This document shows positions 7,724 through 14,582 of a stretch of 64,000 bases of DNA, piece after piece. The position numbers and the translations under genes are program-made. The stretch lies in the NCBI RefSeq assembly GCF_006974145.1, contig NZ_CP039456.1:2542499-2606498 (forward strand), written 5' to 3'. The notes under the pieces are model-generated. The model was given only the letters and a program-made list of their open reading frames with translations, did not search any database and was not told the origin of the DNA. Origin of the DNA: Changchengzhania lutea (GTDB lineage Bacteria; Bacteroidota; Bacteroidia; Flavobacteriales; Flavobacteriaceae). Each line of letters opens with the position of its first letter. Within the stretch, counting starts at the first letter, position 1.

Positions 7724-7856
7724 ACACAACAACGTATCCTATGATTAATTGCTTGGTTCCAGCCTACTTACGAAAATCCTCGCGGATTTTCTATTCAGTT
7801 TTTATTTGCTAAATTAGTTGCTTAAACCACGCAAATCATACACAAACACGTTAGGC
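7724..7856 (+). repeat. attC-like palindromic recombination site B
   Basis: About 133 bp ending in ACACGTTAGGC, as in site A. Shared blocks with site A include TTAATTGCTTGGTT near the left and TTTATTTGCTAAATTAGTTG near the right. Left arm TATGATTAATTGCTTGGTT pairs with right arm AACCACGCAAATCATA, and an inner hairpin AAAATCC-tcgc-GGATTTT is present at 7773-7790. An ORF start follows 6 bp after GTTAGGC, as expected of a cassette. Confidence 0.55.
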
Positions 7857-7862
7857 ATAATA

Positions 7863-7999
7863 TGACAAAAATGACAATTTCAGAACAAATACAGCATAGT
7901 ACAGTAAGAATTGAAACTGTATTAAATAACGGAAATACTTCCACAGGAACAGGTTTCTTTTTTAAGTTTCTTGAAAAAGATAACGGAGAACAAAAACAG
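7863..7999 (+). pseudogene. Truncated N-terminus of a trypsin-like peptidase-type protein
   Basis: ATG at 7863 opens MTKMTISEQIQHSTVRIET and continues to STGTGFFF, which resembles the first strands of S1-family trypsin-like domains (xxVRIETxxxxGSGTGFFF). After about 45 residues the sequence runs into IS21 istB sequence and hits a stop. It is the start of a cassette-like gene cut by an insertion. The peptidase assignment rests on a short N-terminal pattern only. Confidence 0.5.
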
Positions 8000-8171
8000 A
8001 CAAGCACTTATGGAAGTTATCGAAGATAGACACGGCAAGCGCAGTACCATTATCGCCTCACAATTCCCTGTTGAAGCCTGGCATCAAATCATAGGAGAAC
8101 AGACCATTGCAGATGCAATTTTGGATCGATTAGTACACTCAGCTCACAGAATCGATATCCAAGGTGAATAA
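8000..8171 (+). pseudogene. istB: Remnant of IS21-family istB (C-terminal end of the helper ATPase)
   Basis: The frame ending at 8171 reads RQALMEVIEDRHGKRSTIIA then SQFPVEAWHQIIGEQTIADA and ILDRLVHSAHRIDIQGE, which is the conserved C-terminus of the IS21 helper protein IstB (DnaA/AAA+ type ATPase). Only ~57 residues remain of ~250, so it is a fragment. It joins directly to the peptidase-like fragment upstream. Confidence 0.85.
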
Positions 8172-8306
8172 ATGAGAAAGAAATCAATTAAAAAACACTA
8201 ACTTTAAACCACCAAAGAATCAAATTTGAGCACTTGGTTTGCTATGCTCACTTTTATCAGCCCGAGGTGGCTCACTTTGTCCGTCCTTTCCACTATAGCC
8301 TCCTTT
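8172..8306 (+). mobile_element. Right-end remnant of an IS21-family element
   Basis: Directly after the istB fragment comes the kind of non-coding tail that IS21 elements carry, including GAGGTGGCTCACTTTGTCCG (8263-8282). I recall GGTGGCTCACTTTG as a sub-terminal repeat of IS21 relatives. The tail is truncated where IS110-like sequence starts. Confidence 0.55.
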
Positions 8307-8340
8307 TTCGTAGAAAACCACATACCTACCAAAAGGAAGC

Positions 8341-8658
8341 AATAGATTAAAAAGAGCTTTTAGACTTGCTGCAAATACCATTGGAAATTTAAAAGAAGGA
8401 CATCTTAATGATTTTTTCAAAAGAATAAATTATAAAAAAGGACGAGCCACCGCTATAAGTGCTACAGCAAGAAAACTCGCTGTTATCATTTGGAATATGC
8501 TTGCTAAAGGACGGGATTATAATCCGCCAGAAGCATACTTGTATCTTGACCAAAAGAGGAAATTAAAATTGGTCAACAGAATTAAAAAAAATATAATTAA
8601 ATTTGAGATTAAACCTGAAGACGTCGGTTTTAGCAATCACTTGATTATCAGAACTTAA
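8341..8658 (+). pseudogene. Remnant of an IS110-family transposase (C-terminal part)
   Basis: An open frame without a start encodes ~105 residues ending at 8658: FRLAANTIGNLKEGHLNDFF, YKKGRATAISATARKLAVII and WNMLAKGRDYNPPEAYL. This matches the C-terminal Transposase_20 region of IS110-family enzymes (A-I-S-A-T-A-R-K-L-A-V). The N-terminal DEDD catalytic half is missing, so the element is dead. Confidence 0.75.
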
Positions 8659-8759
8659 TATTTGACGTTAGTTGGAAGCTGAAAAAACTGCACGCAATAA
8701 ACTCTCTAACTAAAAAATAAAGCACACTATTTCAAAAAAGATTACTTAAAATTTGTGTA

Positions 8760-8782
8760 GTTAGGAATCCTTACTATATTTG
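8760..8782 (+). promoter_or_regulatory. Promoter with palindromic operator 1 of the MarR-linked module
   Basis: GTTAGGAATCCTTAC (8760-8774), a 15-bp near-palindrome, abuts TATATTTG (8775-8782), a perfect Bacteroidota -7 box. The same palindrome recurs at 9068-9082 and 10114-10128 around the other genes of this module, so it is a good candidate for the binding site of the MarR-like regulator encoded at 10164. Confidence 0.6.
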
Positions 8783-8818
8783 TAGGGCAATAATGCATTA
8801 ATCTAAAAATATAATAAA

Positions 8819-9052
8819 ATGGGTAAATCAATTTTCTATCACGCAGGATGTCCAGTTTGCGTAAGTGCAGAACACGACATTATTAATTTAGTCGGTGCCG
8901 ACAATGTTGAAGTTGTTAACATTGGCGAAAATAGAGCACGAATTTTAGAAGCGGAAAAAGCTGGTGTTAAATCTGTCCCAGCATTGGTAACACCAAATGG
9001 CAATACATTACATATCAATTTTGGTGCTTCGATGGCAGGTGTAAAAGGTTAA
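8819..9052 (+). CDS. Small thioredoxin/glutaredoxin-like protein with CPVC motif
   Basis: 77 aa. The sequence KSIFYHAGCPVCVSAEHDII has the betaxalpha start of a thioredoxin fold with a CPVC redox motif at residues 11-14, and a cis-Pro-like segment VKSVPALVTPNG further on. No signal peptide, so cytoplasmic. Length matches short glutaredoxin-like proteins. It is the first gene of a module with a secreted protein, a DUF2024 protein and a Cys-rich MarR regulator, all bearing the same palindromic operator. A thiol-disulfide or electrophile response role is inferred. Confidence 0.8.
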   Translation: MGKSIFYHAGCPVCVSAEHDIINLVGADNVEVVNIGENRARILEAEKAGVKSVPALVTPNGNTLHINFGASMAGVKG

Positions 9053-9067
9053 TTTTTAAAACAAATA

Positions 9068-9102
9068 GTTAGGATTCCTAACACTAAAGGAAGTCCTAAC
9101 TT
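9068..9102 (+). promoter_or_regulatory. Palindromic operator 2 (double site)
   Basis: GTTAGGATTCCTAAC (9068-9082) is a perfect palindrome about the central T. It is followed by AGGAAGTCCTAACTT (9088-9102), so the outer arms AGTTAGGA and TCCTAACT also pair with each other. It lies between the thioredoxin-like gene and the secreted protein gene. It could act as an operator or as an RNA hairpin. Confidence 0.55.
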
Positions 9103-9118
9103 CTTAAAACAAATCAAA

Positions 9119-9844
9119 ATGAAATCAATACTATTATTACTTTCAGCAACGATGCTTTTAAGCACAACAAAATCTTGTGCTCAAGAAAGCGAATATAAAA
9201 ATGACAACTTCAAGATTAATGAAGTTAGTGTAGTACACGAATCCGATTTAGGCGTTACTATTTGGGAAATAACTGTAGATGGAACAGCAGGAAAAACAAC
9301 ACCTACCAAAGTTGGTCAACTTGATGGTGCGACAGTTTTAGGGTATGTTTTTCCAACAAGTTTAAAACCTAGTGATGTTGGCTTTAATCAAACGGACGGA
9401 ATTGTTGCACTTGCTCTAACATCACATCCCGATTTTGATGACACACCATTATGGGACGAGAATAGTGACCAAATATTTGATAACGATGGAATTATTTGGC
9501 ATCCACATTGGGTAATTCTTCACGAGGACAAAAGAGTTGATGGAGGTCTTTCGGTTAAACAATTTAAGAAAGCAGATGAAACAGTTGTTTTACCACCAAC
9601 AAACCCAGGAATGCCAATGTATATGGATTCACCAGGTTATCCTGTTACAACTAAAAACAACACTATAAAGGTAGTCGTACCAGATTATCGTATGAACAAT
9701 AGAACAGACTTTAGTTGTGATGGTGTTACTGCATTTATGAAAGTAAATACAAGTAATGAAAATTTACCTATGCTCGGAGTTTACGAAGTTTTTAGTGTGG
9801 CAAGTGGAGATTTGTCATTACCATATAAGGTGAAAAACCAATAA
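9119..9844 (+). CDS. Secreted protein of unknown function, spondin-like/CHRD-like in outline
   Basis: 241 aa with an N-terminal signal peptide; MLLSTTKSC at residues 12-20 could be a degenerate lipobox with Cys20. The mature part is all-beta in appearance and has Asp-rich stretches (HPDFDDTPLWDENSDQIFDN) and IIWHPHWVILHED with three His/Asp/Glu candidates for metal binding. I do not recognise a defined catalytic motif. Spondin-N-like is a tentative impression. It is co-oriented with the redox-type genes on either side and preceded by operator 2, so it is probably part of the same regulon. Confidence 0.65.
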   Translation: MKSILLLLSATMLLSTTKSCAQESEYKNDNFKINEVSVVHESDLGVTIWEITVDGTAGKTTPTKVGQLDGATVLGYVFPTSLKPSDVGFNQTDGIVALALTSHPDFDDTPLWDENSDQIFDNDGIIWHPHWVILHEDKRVDGGLSVKQFKKADETVVLPPTNPGMPMYMDSPGYPVTTKNNTIKVVVPDYRMNNRTDFSCDGVTAFMKVNTSNENLPMLGVYEVFSVASGDLSLPYKVKNQ

Positions 9845-9845
9845 A

Positions 9846-10109
9846 ATGAAAGTAGCAGTTTGGGACACTTATGTAAAAATAGAAGATGGGAAAATTATGC
9901 ACTTCGATATTCTCGTACCAAGTGAAATAAATGACGAACAGACCATATTTAACTTTGGTAAACATTATCTACAATCCAAGTCAGTTAAAACAGAACAATT
10001 AACCGCTAAAGAATGTCGTCTTTGTCATATTGAACAGGCTACAGAAGAAATAATTGCATCCATTGAAAAAAATGGTTATTCAATTATTGAAATGGAAAAT
10101 TGTAATTAA
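9846..10109 (+). CDS. DUF2024 family protein
   Basis: 87 aa. The N-terminus MKVAVWDTYVKIEDGKIMHF followed by DILVP is the hallmark of DUF2024, whose function is unknown. A C-x2-C pair (ECRLCHIEQ, residues 57-60) may bind a metal or be redox active. It starts 2 bp after the stop of the preceding gene, so the two are surely co-transcribed. Confidence 0.88.
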   Translation: MKVAVWDTYVKIEDGKIMHFDILVPSEINDEQTIFNFGKHYLQSKSVKTEQLTAKECRLCHIEQATEEIIASIEKNGYSIIEMENCN

Positions 10110-10113
10110 TTTA

Positions 10114-10163
10114 ATTAGGATTACTAACTTTGCCTGTCGGACAAATTTCGGCAGGCTTTTTTT
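10114..10163 (+). promoter_or_regulatory. Operator 3, marR promoter and an overlapping terminator hairpin
   Basis: ATTAGGATTACTAAC (10114-10128) repeats the operator palindrome. TAACTTTG (10125-10132) is a -7 box overlapping its right half. GCCTG(10132-10136)...CAGGC(10152-10156) with TCGG/CGG extension forms a stem followed by seven T before the ATG at 10164, i.e. a factor-independent terminator for the upstream genes that sits in the leader of marR. Operator, promoter and terminator are packed in 50 bp. Confidence 0.6.
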
Positions 10164-10775
10164 ATGAAGAAAAGTACATTCAACCCAGAACAACAACAAA
10201 AGGATATTTCAAGTAAAATCGTTGCAGGATTGGAACGAGTTTCAGAAGTATTTAAAATCCTGCTATGGGAAAAAGCCAAATTGGTCGGTTTAAGTCCGAT
10301 TCAAATTCAGATACTCATTTTCATAGCTTTTCACAAGAGAGAATTGTGCAATGTCAGCCATCTTGCCAAAGAATTTAATGTGACCAAGCCAACTGTAAGC
10401 GATGCAGTTAGGGTTTTGGATAAAAAAGGATTCATTGTAAAGGACTTTTCATCATCCGATAGTCGCAGTTATTCAATTTCGTTATCCGATTTGGGAAATG
10501 ATATAATATCTCAAACCTATGATTTCTCAAGCCCATTAAAAAAACAAGTTGACAGCTTTTCGCAACCCGAATTAGAGAGTTTATTCGGAACTTTAAGCCA
10601 ATTAATTTATAAATTAAACCGATACGGAATTTTGAGCGTACAGCGGACTTGTTATGGCTGTAAATTTTATCAAAAAAACCAGGAATCGGATTATTGTAAT
10701 TTACTTCAAAAAGAATTATTAAACCGAGAGATTAGATTAGACTGTCCAGAATATGAAGAAAAAGCCAGTGGCTGA
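10164..10775 (+). CDS. MarR-family winged-helix regulator with C-terminal four-cysteine module
   Basis: 203 aa. The winged helix is at about 40-110: LSPIQIQILIFIAFHKRELC, NVSHLAKEFNVTKPTVSDAV and RVLDKKGFIVKDFSSSDSRS. After the dimerisation helices an extra ~40 residues carry CYGCKFYQ ... YCNLL ... LDCPEYE, a C-x2-C-x(n)-C-x(n)-C set that could bind Fe-S or Zn. Ordinary MarR proteins are ~140-150 aa and lack this. It likely senses redox or metal status and represses the thioredoxin-like/secreted/DUF2024 genes and itself through the GTTAGGATTCCTAAC sites. Cysteine ligand function is inferred. Confidence 0.82.
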   Translation: MKKSTFNPEQQQKDISSKIVAGLERVSEVFKILLWEKAKLVGLSPIQIQILIFIAFHKRELCNVSHLAKEFNVTKPTVSDAVRVLDKKGFIVKDFSSSDSRSYSISLSDLGNDIISQTYDFSSPLKKQVDSFSQPELESLFGTLSQLIYKLNRYGILSVQRTCYGCKFYQKNQESDYCNLLQKELLNREIRLDCPEYEEKASG

Positions 10776-10861
10776 CACCGTGTCCTATGAAAAGCACTAG
10801 CCTAGACTGTTCCCCTATTTTGATTAGACAATGCTTATGCGATAATCAAAGATAGTCTATA
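10763..10861 (+). repeat. attC-like half site D followed by a large hairpin
   Basis: AAGCCAGTGGCTGACACCGT begins inside the last codons of the marR-like gene and matches the half site at 2267. It is followed by nested inverted repeats: TAGACT (10803-10808) with AGTCTA (10854-10859), and TTTGATTA (10819-10826) with TAATCAAA (10843-10850). No GTTAGGC right end is present. The hairpin could terminate marR transcription or be a diverged recombination site. Confidence 0.4.
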
Positions 10862-10891
10862 GGAAGCGAAATAACTCTGGGCAATATTCGT

Positions 10892-10899
10892 TATCTTTG
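10892..10899 (+). promoter_or_regulatory. -7 promoter box of the toxin-antitoxin pair
   Basis: TATCTTTG fits TAnnTTTG and lies 24 bp before the antitoxin ATG at 10923, suggesting a short leader. Confidence 0.5.
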
Positions 10900-10922
10900 T
10901 AACAAAACAATACCTAATAACA

Positions 10923-11162
10923 ATGGACATTCAATTAGAAAAATATAAGTTAGTGGAGTGGTTGATGAGCCTTAAAGACGAATCAATCATCTCTAAAATA
11001 AAGCATATGAAAAATAACCTTTCTACTGCTTCTGACTGGTCAAGTGATATCTCTGAAACAGAAAAATTATTGATTGAAGCTGGGTTAAAAGATATTGAGG
11101 AAGGGAATACATTCACTCATGAGCAAGTAATGAAAGAGATTAATGAAGCTTACGGTATTTAG
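10923..11162 (+). CDS. Antitoxin-like protein of a RelE/ParE-type module
   Basis: 79 aa, acidic and helical. The C-terminal half, EKLLIEAGLKDIEEGNTFTHEQVMKE, matches the pattern of antitoxins paired with RelE/ParE toxins in Bacteroidota ('...I..GL.dI..G...sheeV...'). The N-terminal ~40 residues would form the DNA-binding or dimerisation part. It precedes a toxin-like gene by 3 bp, the usual order. Identity rests on context plus this weak pattern. Confidence 0.75.
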   Translation: MDIQLEKYKLVEWLMSLKDESIISKIKHMKNNLSTASDWSSDISETEKLLIEAGLKDIEEGNTFTHEQVMKEINEAYGI

Positions 11163-11165
11163 TGA

Positions 11166-11486
11166 ATGGAAATAGTTTGGACAAAACTAGCTAAGGTCAC
11201 ATATTTGGAGGTTCTTGAAAACCTTAAAAGGAGATGGACAATGAAGGAAATAAAAACCTTCAAAGACTTAACCAATGGGGTGTTAGAAGAAATCAAAAAC
11301 AGACGAGTTACCCATTTATATGCAAATGAAGCGTTAGGAATTCGAAAAGGTTTGGTACACAAAAATGTTTCTCTATTTTATAAAGAAGACAGAGAAAATA
11401 ATAAAGTTTACTTGATTACATTTTTCAATAACAGGATGAATCCCGAAACACTAAGAACTTTATTGAAAAAGCAAAACGGAAACTAA
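11166..11486 (+). CDS. RelE/ParE-superfamily toxin
   Basis: 106 aa. Starts MEIVWTKLAKVTYLEVLENL, the typical first strand and helix of the ParE/RelE fold, with the C-terminal strands VSLFYKEDRENNKVYLITFF followed by NNRMNPETL. RelE toxins cut mRNA at the ribosome and ParE toxins poison gyrase; the sequence does not separate these. It lies 3 bp after the antitoxin gene. Confidence 0.82.
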   Translation: MEIVWTKLAKVTYLEVLENLKRRWTMKEIKTFKDLTNGVLEEIKNRRVTHLYANEALGIRKGLVHKNVSLFYKEDRENNKVYLITFFNNRMNPETLRTLLKKQNGN

Positions 11487-11921
11487 CAATTCGTTGATTA
11501 AAAAACATCAATTAATAAAATTTCTGAACATTTGTCTTGGTTTGATATGCAACAAATAATATATTTGCAGCATCAGAAAGTAAGGCATTTTACTTTAAGT
11601 TCATTTATAACACCGTCAACAAATCGGATAACAGTTTGTTTTTGTATTTTATAAATGATTGGTATATAAGATATTACGTGGGCTAGGTGTCATCCTGCCA
11701 CCCCGACTTTTAGGGTATCAAACGATACAAAAAAATAGCTAATCTTATGATAATCAACGATTTTCATAATTTTTGACATCAAAAGATTAGCTTTAATATC
11801 AATTGGTAGGTTACCTAAAAAGTTACCGAATTTTTCACTACATTGGTAATCCAGTAACAATTGACTTTCGCACGATTTGACTTTCGTAAACAAATCGAAT
11901 ATTCATCTAAAGCGAGAGTAC
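11487..11921. other. Intergenic region upstream of the truncated integrase
   Basis: No gene can be supported. ATATATTTG at 11556-11564 looks like a -7 box but no gene follows at a sensible distance. GTGTCATCCTGCCACCCCGA at 11687-11706 resembles sequence often found near the ends of integrative elements beside their integrase gene, so the lost element's end may lie here. Confidence 0.3.
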
Positions 11922-12433
11922 ATGCGAACTTCAAAGACTTTTAGCATCCATTTTTGGTTGAACACATCCAAAAAAAAGAACGGTATTGCACCCGTTTATG
12001 CCCGTATAACGGTCAACGGAAAACGTGCAGAAATCAGTTTAAAACGTTACCAATCGGTTACCTCTTGGGCCCCCCAAACCAAAAGGGCCAAACCAAGAAC
12101 CCCAAATGCCCCAGCCTTGAATGCCTACCTAGACCAAGTATATGCTGACTTGTTGGCTTGTCATAAACAATTATTGTCTGAATTTAAGCTGATAACCGCC
12201 CAAGCCATCAAAGCCAGATATTTAGGGGAGGACGAACACCAAAAGAGCTTATTGGATTTGGTGGACTACCATAACGCCAATATGAAAACCGTCCTAAAGT
12301 TTGGAACATTGAAGAACTATTTTACCACGGAGCGTTACTTAAAACGATTCCTAAAAGCTAAAACAAAGTCCAGTGACATTTATTTAAAACAACTGTCATA
12401 CGGTTTTATCATTGATTTTGAACAGTACTTTCT
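11922..12433 (+). pseudogene. Truncated tyrosine integrase of a conjugative-transposon type element
   Basis: ATG at 11922 gives MRTSKTFSIHFWLNTSKKKN, the usual start of Bacteroidota integrases: an arm-binding domain (VYARITVNGKRAEISLKR) and the beginning of the SAM-like core-binding domain (LKYF-type helix FGTLKNYFTTERYLKRFL). At about 12433 it joins antisense HNH endonuclease sequence and ends after a few unrelated residues. The whole catalytic domain (Arg, His-x-x-Arg, Tyr) is absent, so it is inactive. An intact homologue would be about 400 aa. Confidence 0.8.
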
Positions 12434-12896
12434 TTCTTTATTCTCTTTCCAAGGAATTATATGACTTGCGATTAATAATTCTGGTATCTTAAGACCAGTT
12501 ATACAGCAACTTAAATTATATTCCGAAAGAACAGAACTTCTAAAAAATGTTTGGTTAACTCTTGTTTTTATCATTCTCATTTTATCTTTTCCTTCAGGAA
12601 AATCTTCTGTTGTAAGTTTGCTTTGAATATCAATTCCCATGAAATTCGTCCCAAATAATTTCTTCTAATTTACTTCCGTTTACCAAACCTGTAACACCTC
12701 TCTTTTTCAATTCTGGGTCTAATCTTCCCAAGTTTCCGATTTTCATATTTAAAGCAGAAGGCGAACGTCTAATAATGTTTGCATATTCTATTACTGTTGG
12801 GTGTGTTTTACTGCTATTCTTAAATGGTATTTTACAATACACATTAAAAGCTACTATAGTTTCTTCTCTTGACCAATTATTTTTTGCCATTCTCAA
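12434..12896 (-). pseudogene. Broken HNH restriction endonuclease
   Basis: Two minus-strand pieces make one gene. The first, from 12896, reads WSREETIVAFNVYCKIPFKN ... PSALNMKIGNLGRLDPELKK and stops at 12630. The second continues in another frame from ~12640 as DFPEGKDKMRMIKTRVNQTF and CCITGLKIPELLIASHIIPW, the start of an HNH domain. About 16 residues expected between the pieces are missing, so a small deletion caused the frameshift. The HNH domain is then cut after IPWKENKE by the junction with the integrase fragment, losing the metal-binding part. It was the partner of the adjacent cytosine methyltransferase. Confidence 0.8.
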
Positions 12897-13775
12897 GCTG
12901 CGTTAGGGATAGAAGTGAAAAGCCCACAGCGAGGCACGAGCGAGGACTTGCAACGGATAGCCCGACCCTTTAGGGTAACGCCCAAATCTTTAAGAAATAC
13001 AACTATGAAAATCCGTTCACGATTTTGAGGAACTCCGAATTCTTTTGCATTTAAAATTTGTGGTTCTGGAACATAGTAGTTTAAATCTTCTCTTAATACA
13101 TTCAAGATTGTGGCTAATGTTTTTCCTTTATCGTGATTTCGTAAACCTTTTACATTTTCCAAAAAGATAGCTTTTGGCTGTTTCTTTTTTATAATCTCTG
13201 CAACATCAAAAAATAATGTTCCGCGAGTATTTTCAAATCCACCACGTCTTTTCGGCAATAAAAAAAGCTTGGCACGGAAAACCAGCACAAAGTACATCGA
13301 AATTGTTTGGAATATAGCTTTTAGTCTTTTCTTTTGTGATGTCACCAAATGGTATTTCTCCAAAGTTGGCTTTGTAAGTTTGTTTTGAATATTTATCCCA
13401 TTCGCTAGTAAATACACATTTTCCTTCGAGATTTTGAAATGCCATTCTAAATCCACCAATTCCAGCAAAAAGGTCAATGAATTTGAATTTTGGTTTTTCA
13501 GGTGCGGGAAAAGGAACTGTTTTATTTAAGTCGAAAATTAAATATTGCAAAGCCTCTTCTGCGACTTTGTTCGTTATTTCGTTCATTGGGTATTCTTTCA
13601 CAAGTATTTCCTTTACAAATGCAAGTGCATCTTTTTTGTAGAATTGCGAAACTCCATTTGTGTGATTGTGCAAATAATGGGTAAAAGAAGCTGGTTTAGA
13701 GTTCTCTGGCTCAACCAGTTTTATTTCAAATAGCTGTCCGTCAATCTTTTTTATGTCAATTCTTTCTTTTATCAT
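12893..13775 (-). pseudogene. Cytosine-5 DNA methyltransferase, frameshifted and truncated
   Basis: The N-terminal frame from ATG 13775 contains motif I (FIDLFAGIGGFRMAFQN) and the catalytic motif IV (AGFPCQAF). It then shifts frame at about 13246, where one G appears to be missing from the expected AGKRRGGF segment. The second frame carries GGFENTRGTLFF, motif VI (FLENVKGL) and motif VIII (GVPQNRERIFIV). Coding then runs into a dispersed GC-rich repeat and stops at 12893, so the target recognition domain and motifs IX-X are gone. The enzyme belonged to a type II restriction-modification system with the HNH nuclease downstream. Confidence 0.85.
12898..12983 (+). repeat. GC-rich dispersed repeat, copy 1
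   Basis: About 86 bp running from CTGCGTTAGGG to GGTAACGCCC, far more GC-rich than its surroundings. It matches 34889-34974 at most positions. It has replaced the 3' end of the cytosine methyltransferase gene, ending that reading frame. Confidence 0.75.
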
Positions 13776-14067
13776 TCCTTTTTAAATTCAACTCCACAAG
13801 TTAAAAAAGATATGTTCTACTTGTCTTTTTTATCCGTTTTTTTGTTCACATTCTTATGTAGATAAAGTTGCTCAAGTGCAAAGGCAGAAACAGCTCTTTT
13901 ATTTTTTCAGCGTTGGCTGGTGTGATTGGCAAAAATAAATGTGCTGTTTTAGCGGTGGCTTTCCGCTTGTAGAGAATGCCCACAGGACATAAAACCATTT
14001 CAATGCTTTATATTAACCGTTAAACGAAACTAGCAAATTCTCCTCGCAAACTCAAGTAAAATGATTC
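13776..14067. other. Intergenic region
   Basis: No gene supported. GTTGGCTGGTGTGATTGGCA near 13912-13931 vaguely resembles an attC-like right end. The segment 14025-14066 is one copy of a ~42-bp imperfect repeat (GAAACTAGCAAATTCTCCTC and on) found again at 21656-21697 behind metK. Confidence 0.35.
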
Positions 14068-14551
14068 TTATAACAGTTTCTGTTTACTCAAAAGCATACC
14101 ATCTGCATCCACATAAACATAATTATCTGGAACAAAGGTGATGCCTCCAAATTTAACAGGAATATCAGTGACGCCTATATTACGTTTGATACTTTTAACA
14201 GGAGAGGTGTTTAATGCTCGTATCCCTATGGTCATAGTTTCAATAATTTGGCTATCGCGAATACAACCATTAATAATTATACCCGCCCTAGTTGTTTTGT
14301 ATGGCTAATGCAGCTAATAGGTCTCCTACTAAGGTACAACGTAACGAGCCGCCACCGTCAATAACGAGCACTTTTTCCTGTCCGTTAGATTCTAATGCTT
14401 GTAATTGTCTTCAAATAACTTTAGGGTTTTAATGGGGCCTGAAAAACGCTTCTTAGCTCCAAAAGAACAAAAAATGGAATCGGCACAGATGAGTAGCTCG
14501 TGATGCTCATCCCAGAGGTCTGCTGTTGTAAAAATATATTTAATATGGGTT
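14068..14551 (-). pseudogene. rraA: rraA-like pseudogene (RNase E inhibitor RraA/HMG aldolase fold)
   Basis: Three minus-strand frames together give an RraA-type protein: ADLWDEHHELLICADSIFCS then [40 protein letters not shown]; and AGIIINGCIRDSQIIETMTI continuing to VPVKFGGITF-like sequence and PDNYVYVDADGMLLSKQKL. Frames switch at about 14400 and again at about 14295. The substrate/metal loop ([21 protein letters not shown]) is intact in sequence but not in frame. No ATG is seen in frame upstream. Proteins of this fold bind RNase E or act as 4-hydroxy-4-methyl-2-oxoglutarate aldolases; this copy is dead. Confidence 0.85.
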
Positions 14552-14582
14552 AAGAAAGTTGGTAACAAGAACTTAAATTAAA

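Noticed and set aside
5357-7856. Possible CRISPR array from repeated palindromes
   Set aside because: Only two long copies more than 2 kb apart with genes between; no regular spacers and no cas genes.
8220-8420. 66-codon minus-strand ORF
   Set aside because: Antisense to the IS21 tail and IS110 remnant, which explain the sequence.
11690-11893. 67-codon minus-strand ORF upstream of the integrase fragment
   Set aside because: No family, starts inside the integrase coding region, spans presumed element-end sequence.
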